From: Gammaproteobacteria bacterium
Lineage (GTDB): Bacteria; Pseudomonadota; Gammaproteobacteria; Pseudomonadales; Azotimanducaceae_A
NCBI GenBank assembly: GCA_026713405.1
Contig: JAPOON010000567.1
Span: 1-8,750 of the forward strand
Length of the DNA stretch: 8,750 bases
Direction of reading: 5' to 3'
The first letter of the stretch is position 1. Every line of letters begins with the position of its first letter. Shown here one piece after another: positions 6,261 through 8,750 of the stretch. Both the position numbers and the translations under genes were made by a program. Under the pieces are notes generated by a model, which was not told the DNA's origin, searched no databases, and worked only from the letters and a program-made list of their open reading frames with translations.

Positions 6261-6326
6261 GGAACATAGTATTAATGAATGTTCCATAAGTCTATGCCGA
6301 TGAGACAAAATTTAATAGACTGTTCC
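6261..6326. promoter_or_regulatory. Probable TetR operator: inverted repeat GGAACAT-N11-ATGTTCC plus a third half-site
   Basis: A perfect inverted repeat has arms at 6261-6267 and 6279-6285. A third, minus-oriented GGAACA lies at 6321-6326. The plus site GGAACATAGTATTAAT (6261-6276) and the third site read on the minus strand, GGAACAGTCTATTAAA, agree at 12 of 16 positions, so the recognised element may be GGAACA-N3-TATTAA rather than the arms alone. The repeat overlaps the predicted operon promoter, and the third site touches the regulator start, as expected for a repressor that also controls itself. Binding by the adjacent TetR protein is inferred from position. Confidence 0.65.
6266..6294 (-). 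promoter_or_regulatory. Candidate sigma-70-type promoter of the catabolic operon
   Basis: Read on the minus strand, TAGACT (6294-6289, four of six matches to the -35 consensus) and TACTAT (6271-6266, four of six to the -10 consensus) are 17 bases apart. Transcription would begin near 6259, giving a leader of about 50 bases before the ATG at 6208. The operator arms cover the -10 element and the spacer, a normal place for repression. No experimental support exists in the sequence. Confidence 0.45.
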
Positions 6327-6329
6327 AGT

Positions 6330-6941
6330 ATGAATGTCGCCACCAAGCTCGATGCACCGCAGCGGGTCGAGAACACACGGCACGCCATCCTCGACGCGGC
6401 CGTGGCGCTCTACCATCGCCAGGGCGTCAACCAGACCACCGCCAGCGCCATCATTGACGCTTCCGGCGTCGGCCGGGCCACCTTCTATCGCCACTTCGCC
6501 GACCAGGACGAAGTGCTCAACCAGGCGCTCAGGCGCGACTTCGAGCGCATGCTCGGCACCTATGAAGCCCAGCGCTACGAGCACCCGACGGTCGATGAGC
6601 AGATGGTGGAGGACACCATGTGGTTCCTGCGCCAGTTCCGCGCACTGCCGGCCCTGTCGCTCCTGTTTGGCAAACAGCGCGACCAGTTCCTGCCGCGCAT
6701 CAATGCCACGCTTGCCGGCTTTCGTGACGCGGCGCGCAACTGCGTCAACCCCACCTTCGAGCGCGCCCGGCGCGAGAACCGCATCCGTCAAGGCGTGACC
6801 CTGGATACCTACGTCGATTGGGTCACCTTCGTAACCACCTCGCTCCAGGTGGTGGATGCGCCGTTCACCGGCGATGAGTTCAAACTGCGCGAGACCCTGC
6901 GCCGTTACCTGCTGCCGTCGCTGGTGAAAGATCTTCAATAG
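6330..6941 (+). CDS. TetR/AcrR family transcriptional regulator
   Basis: This 203-residue DNA-binding regulator has an N-terminal TetR helix-turn-helix. Helix 1 is ILDAAVALYHRQG (residues 20-32), and the recognition part is ASAIIDASGVGRATFYRHFADQDEVL (38-63), where GVGRATFYRHF is a textbook TetR signature. The rest (about 70-203) is the all-helical ligand-binding and dimerisation part, with many aromatics such as MWFLRQF, suited to a hydrophobic effector. It is divergent from the catabolic operon and 121 bp from its first gene, so it most likely represses that operon and is released by a pathway compound. The ATG at 6330 was chosen because it puts the HTH at the usual distance from the N-terminus; a frame start at 6279 would lie inside the operator. 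Neither start has a clear ribosome binding site, so a short-leader or leaderless mRNA is possible. Confidence 0.9.
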   Translation: MNVATKLDAPQRVENTRHAILDAAVALYHRQGVNQTTASAIIDASGVGRATFYRHFADQDEVLNQALRRDFERMLGTYEAQRYEHPTVDEQMVEDTMWFLRQFRALPALSLLFGKQRDQFLPRINATLAGFRDAARNCVNPTFERARRENRIRQGVTLDTYVDWVTFVTTSLQVVDAPFTGDEFKLRETLRRYLLPSLVKDLQ

Positions 6942-6973
6942 CGATCTGTTACGGCTCACGACCAGATCGTTTT
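6942..6973 (+). terminator. Candidate intrinsic terminator after the TetR gene
   Basis: CGATCTG (6942-6948) and CAGATCG (6963-6969) are perfect inverted arms around a 14-base loop, followed by TTTT (6970-6973). The stem can be extended by a G-T and an A-T pair, starting in the stop codon of the regulator. The stem is short and not very GC-rich and the T run is brief, so termination may be partial. Confidence 0.45.
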
Positions 6974-7132
6974 GTCCTTTGCTCGTCCGCATCCAGGTTT
7001 AGCTTGGCGCATTTGTCTCAAAGTGCGTTCTTAACTGTCGAATAAATTCTGATTTAAGGCTTTAATTAACCAAAAACCGTTGAAATGGAGCTGAAAAAGG
7101 CTAGAATCCTTTCTCGTTGTGGATGCGGCGAC
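6974..7132. other. A/T-rich gap ahead of the AAA ATPase gene
   Basis: The composition drops sharply here: 7021-7080 has 19 G or C bases in 60, against a clearly GC-rich operon to the left. A weak promoter-like pair is TTAACT (7031-7036) and TTAAGG (7054-7059) with a 17-base spacer. The stretch marks the boundary between the catabolic region and the defence-like genes and probably carries the promoter of the ATPase gene. No repeat of an insertion element or tRNA end was recognised. Confidence 0.35.
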
Positions 7133-8344
7133 ATGATCTACAAATTAGAGATCGAGAATTGCTTTTCCATTCGGGAAAGTCAGACGCTTGATATAAGAGC
7201 TTCGGCGCACGCGCCAATGGACACCGATCGGCTGGCTGGTTGTTGGCGAGATTCGGATGAGCGGGCTCCAAAGGTGGTCGCGGTCTTCGGCGCGAATGGT
7301 TCGGGTAAATCCAATCTCCTGCGCGCGCTGTCATTCGCCACCTGGTTTCTCCAATCAAGTTTCGCTTTTTCGCCAGGTAACCGACTCCCTTATGAGCCGT
7401 TTAACGACCGTTCCTGGTTAGGGAATCCAACTCGACTCAAGTTCTGGTTGTCCGGTTTAGAGACAATTGGCACGGTCGATCAGGACGACATGGCCGAGTG
7501 TCCTTACACCTACGAGTTGGTGTTCGACAATGCGAACAACCAAAGCGTTATCCGCGAGGGAATATTCTATTGGCCGTCTGCCACGGGAAGAAGAACGCGA
7601 CTGGTCGAACGATTCGAAGACGGAACTGTCAAGGCCGCGCGCGTCTTCGGCCTTGCGGGTTACAAGCGAGCTTTAGAGAATGTTTTGCGACCGAACGCCA
7701 GCGTCATCTCCACATTGGCGCAATTCAATCACCCGGTTGCGACTGCCATCAAAGGTTTTGTGAATACTGCTCGCACCAATATCCTTTTTGAAAAAATCGA
7801 GTTTGATCACAACATGGTATTGGGTGAATACAGTTATCGACCCGACATAGTTGAAAGTCTGAATCAGGAAATCAGCCGAATCGATGTCGGAGTCCGCACC
7901 CTTGAAGTGGTTGACAGCTCAAATGGGCCACGACTCAACTTTCGACATGAGGGACTCGCCGAGCCAATGCCATTCGGGATGGAAAGTCATGGAACTCAAC
8001 AATTTCTCAAGCTGTTTCCGCTGATATCCGATGTATTGATGACAGGAAGCATGGCGATCATCGACGAACTTGACGCCGCCGTTCACTCGATGCTCTTGCC
8101 GGAAATCATGAGCTGGTTTCATGATCCTGGACGCAATCCACACAACGCTCAGCTCTGGACGAGTTGCCACAACATTTCCCTTCTCGAAGAGCTGTCGAAA
8201 GAAGAAATCGTTTTCTGTGAAAAGGACCGGTCAGGCAGTACAGAGATCTACGCCCTTGGTGATGTCAAGGGCGTTCGGCGCGACGACAACTACTACAAGA
8301 AGTATCTCGGCGGCGTTTTCGGTGCCGTACCGCGATTCGGTTGA
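7133..8344 (+). CDS. AAA15 family ATPase, RloA/AbiLi-like defence protein
   Basis: This 403-residue ATPase is of the ABC/SMC-like AAA15 class. The N-terminus MIYKLEIENCFSIRESQTLD is the usual first strand and turn of these proteins. Walker A is GANGSGKS (residues 53-60). An ABC-signature-like SHGTQQF is at 285-291, Walker B MAIIDELD at 307-314 with catalytic Glu312, and a switch histidine at 346 (SCHN). The order fits a complete enzyme, ending in YLGGVFGAVPRFG. In RloAB and lactococcal AbiL loci such an ATPase is paired with a Toprim-like RloB/AbiLii protein and blocks phage by abortive infection; here a matching frame starts at 8344 with a one-base overlap. The ATG at 7133 is chosen because it begins the conserved first strand; an ATG at 7085 would add 16 atypical residues. 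It is less GC-rich than the catabolic genes, consistent with horizontal transfer. Confidence 0.88.
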   Translation: MIYKLEIENCFSIRESQTLDIRASAHAPMDTDRLAGCWRDSDERAPKVVAVFGANGSGKSNLLRALSFATWFLQSSFAFSPGNRLPYEPFNDRSWLGNPTRLKFWLSGLETIGTVDQDDMAECPYTYELVFDNANNQSVIREGIFYWPSATGRRTRLVERFEDGTVKAARVFGLAGYKRALENVLRPNASVISTLAQFNHPVATAIKGFVNTARTNILFEKIEFDHNMVLGEYSYRPDIVESLNQEISRIDVGVRTLEVVDSSNGPRLNFRHEGLAEPMPFGMESHGTQQFLKLFPLISDVLMTGSMAIIDELDAAVHSMLLPEIMSWFHDPGRNPHNAQLWTSCHNISLLEELSKEEIVFCEKDRSGSTEIYALGDVKGVRRDDNYYKKYLGGVFGAVPRFG

Positions 8345-8493
8345 TGCCAAGAGGGCGCGGTCACAGGCCACAGCGCCAACGTGTTTTTGTGGCGTGTGAA
8401 GGCGAAAGCGAAATGGGGTATGCCGCCCTGCTTCAGCGTCGAGCGGATGAGGCCGGTCTGGCAATCCACCTGGATGTTCGAGAGTGTCGCGGC
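8344..8493 (+). pseudogene. RloB/AbiLii-like protein, N-terminal fragment, apparently interrupted
   Basis: An ATG shares one base with the TGA of the AAA ATPase gene (TGATG), so translation would be coupled. The first 50 residues read as a RloB start: a basic leader (MPRGRGHRPQRQR), then a beta strand and acidic motif VFVACEGESE (14-23) like the first Toprim motif with Glu19, a helix GYAALLQRRADEAGL (25-39) and a strand IHLDVRECRG (41-50). The family normally continues with a Gly-Asp-Pro turn and a total of roughly 200 residues. Here the frame stays open to the window edge, but after residue 50 it reads as Arg- and Ser-rich text with no family features, and other frames close soon after. It looks as if an insertion or deletion junction lies near 8493. 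A divergent but intact protein extending past the window is not excluded. Confidence 0.55.
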
Positions 8494-8656
8494 CGCAGTA
8501 TTTCCGCACCTCCGCAGGTTTCTGCTGGAGATCGGACTGTTGGCATAGGCTCAGACACTGACGTTCGGCACGCAACCAAGTCCGAAAATAGCTGCCGTTG
8601 CTGGTTAGAGATCCCGCATAGCGGCCAATGGGAGCCAGGGTCAAGGCCTCGGGCTG
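8494..8656. other. Unassigned junction sequence, possible remnant of a mobile element
   Basis: No gene is supported here. A plus frame opening from about 8494 reads AAVFPHLRRFLLEIGLLA before a stop, and a minus frame reads through the same bases as a polar protein-like stretch. Neither was recognised. The stretch separates the RloB fragment from the end of a minus-strand gene, so one edge of an inserted or deleted segment should be inside it. Confidence 0.3.
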
Positions 8657-8750
8657 CTAATCGATTTTTTCGTAGAACAGGCCGTCATACAGGAAGGCGG
8701 ACTCGATCGCCTCGCAGTCGCGCTCGCTCGTACCGGCACGCCGCGTTTCG
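8657..8750 (-). CDS. C-terminal end of an unidentified minus-strand gene (partial)
   Basis: Reading the minus strand from the right edge, a frame of 30 residues runs to a TAG at 8659-8657. It ends ESAFLYDGLFYEKID after RRAGTSERDCEAIE. The mix of acidic, aromatic and aliphatic residues looks like a real protein end, and the opposite-strand frame over the same bases is an arginine-rich run typical of a shadow. The product is not recognised. If real, it is convergent with the ATPase gene and unrelated to RloB, which supports a breakpoint between 8493 and 8656. Confidence 0.35.
   Translation of the reverse strand, partial: ETRRAGTSERDCEAIESAFLYDGLFYEKID

Noticed and set aside
8231..8644. A 137-codon minus-strand frame across the end of the ATPase gene and the RloB start
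   Set aside because: More than half is antisense to the conserved ATPase C-terminus and the RloB N-terminus. Its first part may reflect an element remnant but no family was recognised.
8494..8750. Continuation of the RloB frame to the window end
   Set aside because: The frame is open but the text is arginine- and serine-rich without RloB features, and the opposite strand reads as a more protein-like C-terminus.

Overview
The window reads as chromosomal DNA of a GC-rich proteobacterium with two kinds of content. No rRNA, tRNA, CRISPR array or intact insertion sequence was seen. The organism cannot be named from the sequence; a gammaproteobacterium or alphaproteobacterium that degrades lipids or terpenoids is a guess from gene content.

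Positions 139-6208 hold seven catabolic genes, all on the minus strand. In transcription order they are: an acetoacetate-decarboxylase-fold protein (6208-5459), a classical SDR dehydrogenase with a GTG start (5456-4578), two different KshA-like Rieske oxygenase subunits (4562-3564 and 3523-2441), a luciferase-like (LLM) flavin or F420 oxidoreductase (2429-1569), a SRPBCC small-ligand-binding protein (1560-1135) and, after a 231-bp gap holding a long inverted repeat, an SDR resembling 3-alpha-hydroxysteroid dehydrogenase/carbonyl reductase (903-139). The first six are separated by only 2-40 bp and look like one operon. Rieske mono-oxygenation, two alcohol/ketone dehydrogenations, a flavin-type oxidoreduction and a possible C-C bond or lactone step fit breakdown of a hydrophobic polycyclic ketone such as a steroid or terpenoid. 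The substrate is inferred, and no ferredoxin or reductase for the oxygenases lies in the window.

A TetR-family regulator (6330-6941) is divergent from the operon. The intergenic region carries a perfect inverted repeat, GGAACAT-N11-ATGTTCC, overlapping a likely minus-strand promoter, and a third related half-site just before the regulator start. A simple reading is a ligand-responsive TetR repressor controlling the operon and itself. A hairpin with a T run follows the regulator.

From about 6942 rightwards the DNA is visibly richer in A/T and the function changes. An AAA15-type (RloA/AbiLi-like) ATPase (7133-8344) overlaps by one base an ATG opening a frame that matches the start of RloB/AbiLii. 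This is the two-gene arrangement of RloAB/AbiL phage-defence loci. The RloB similarity stops after about 50 residues (near 8493), and what follows looks unrelated, ending in the C-terminus of a different minus-strand gene (8657-8750). The defence pair therefore seems to have been cut by a rearrangement, although the window edge prevents certainty.
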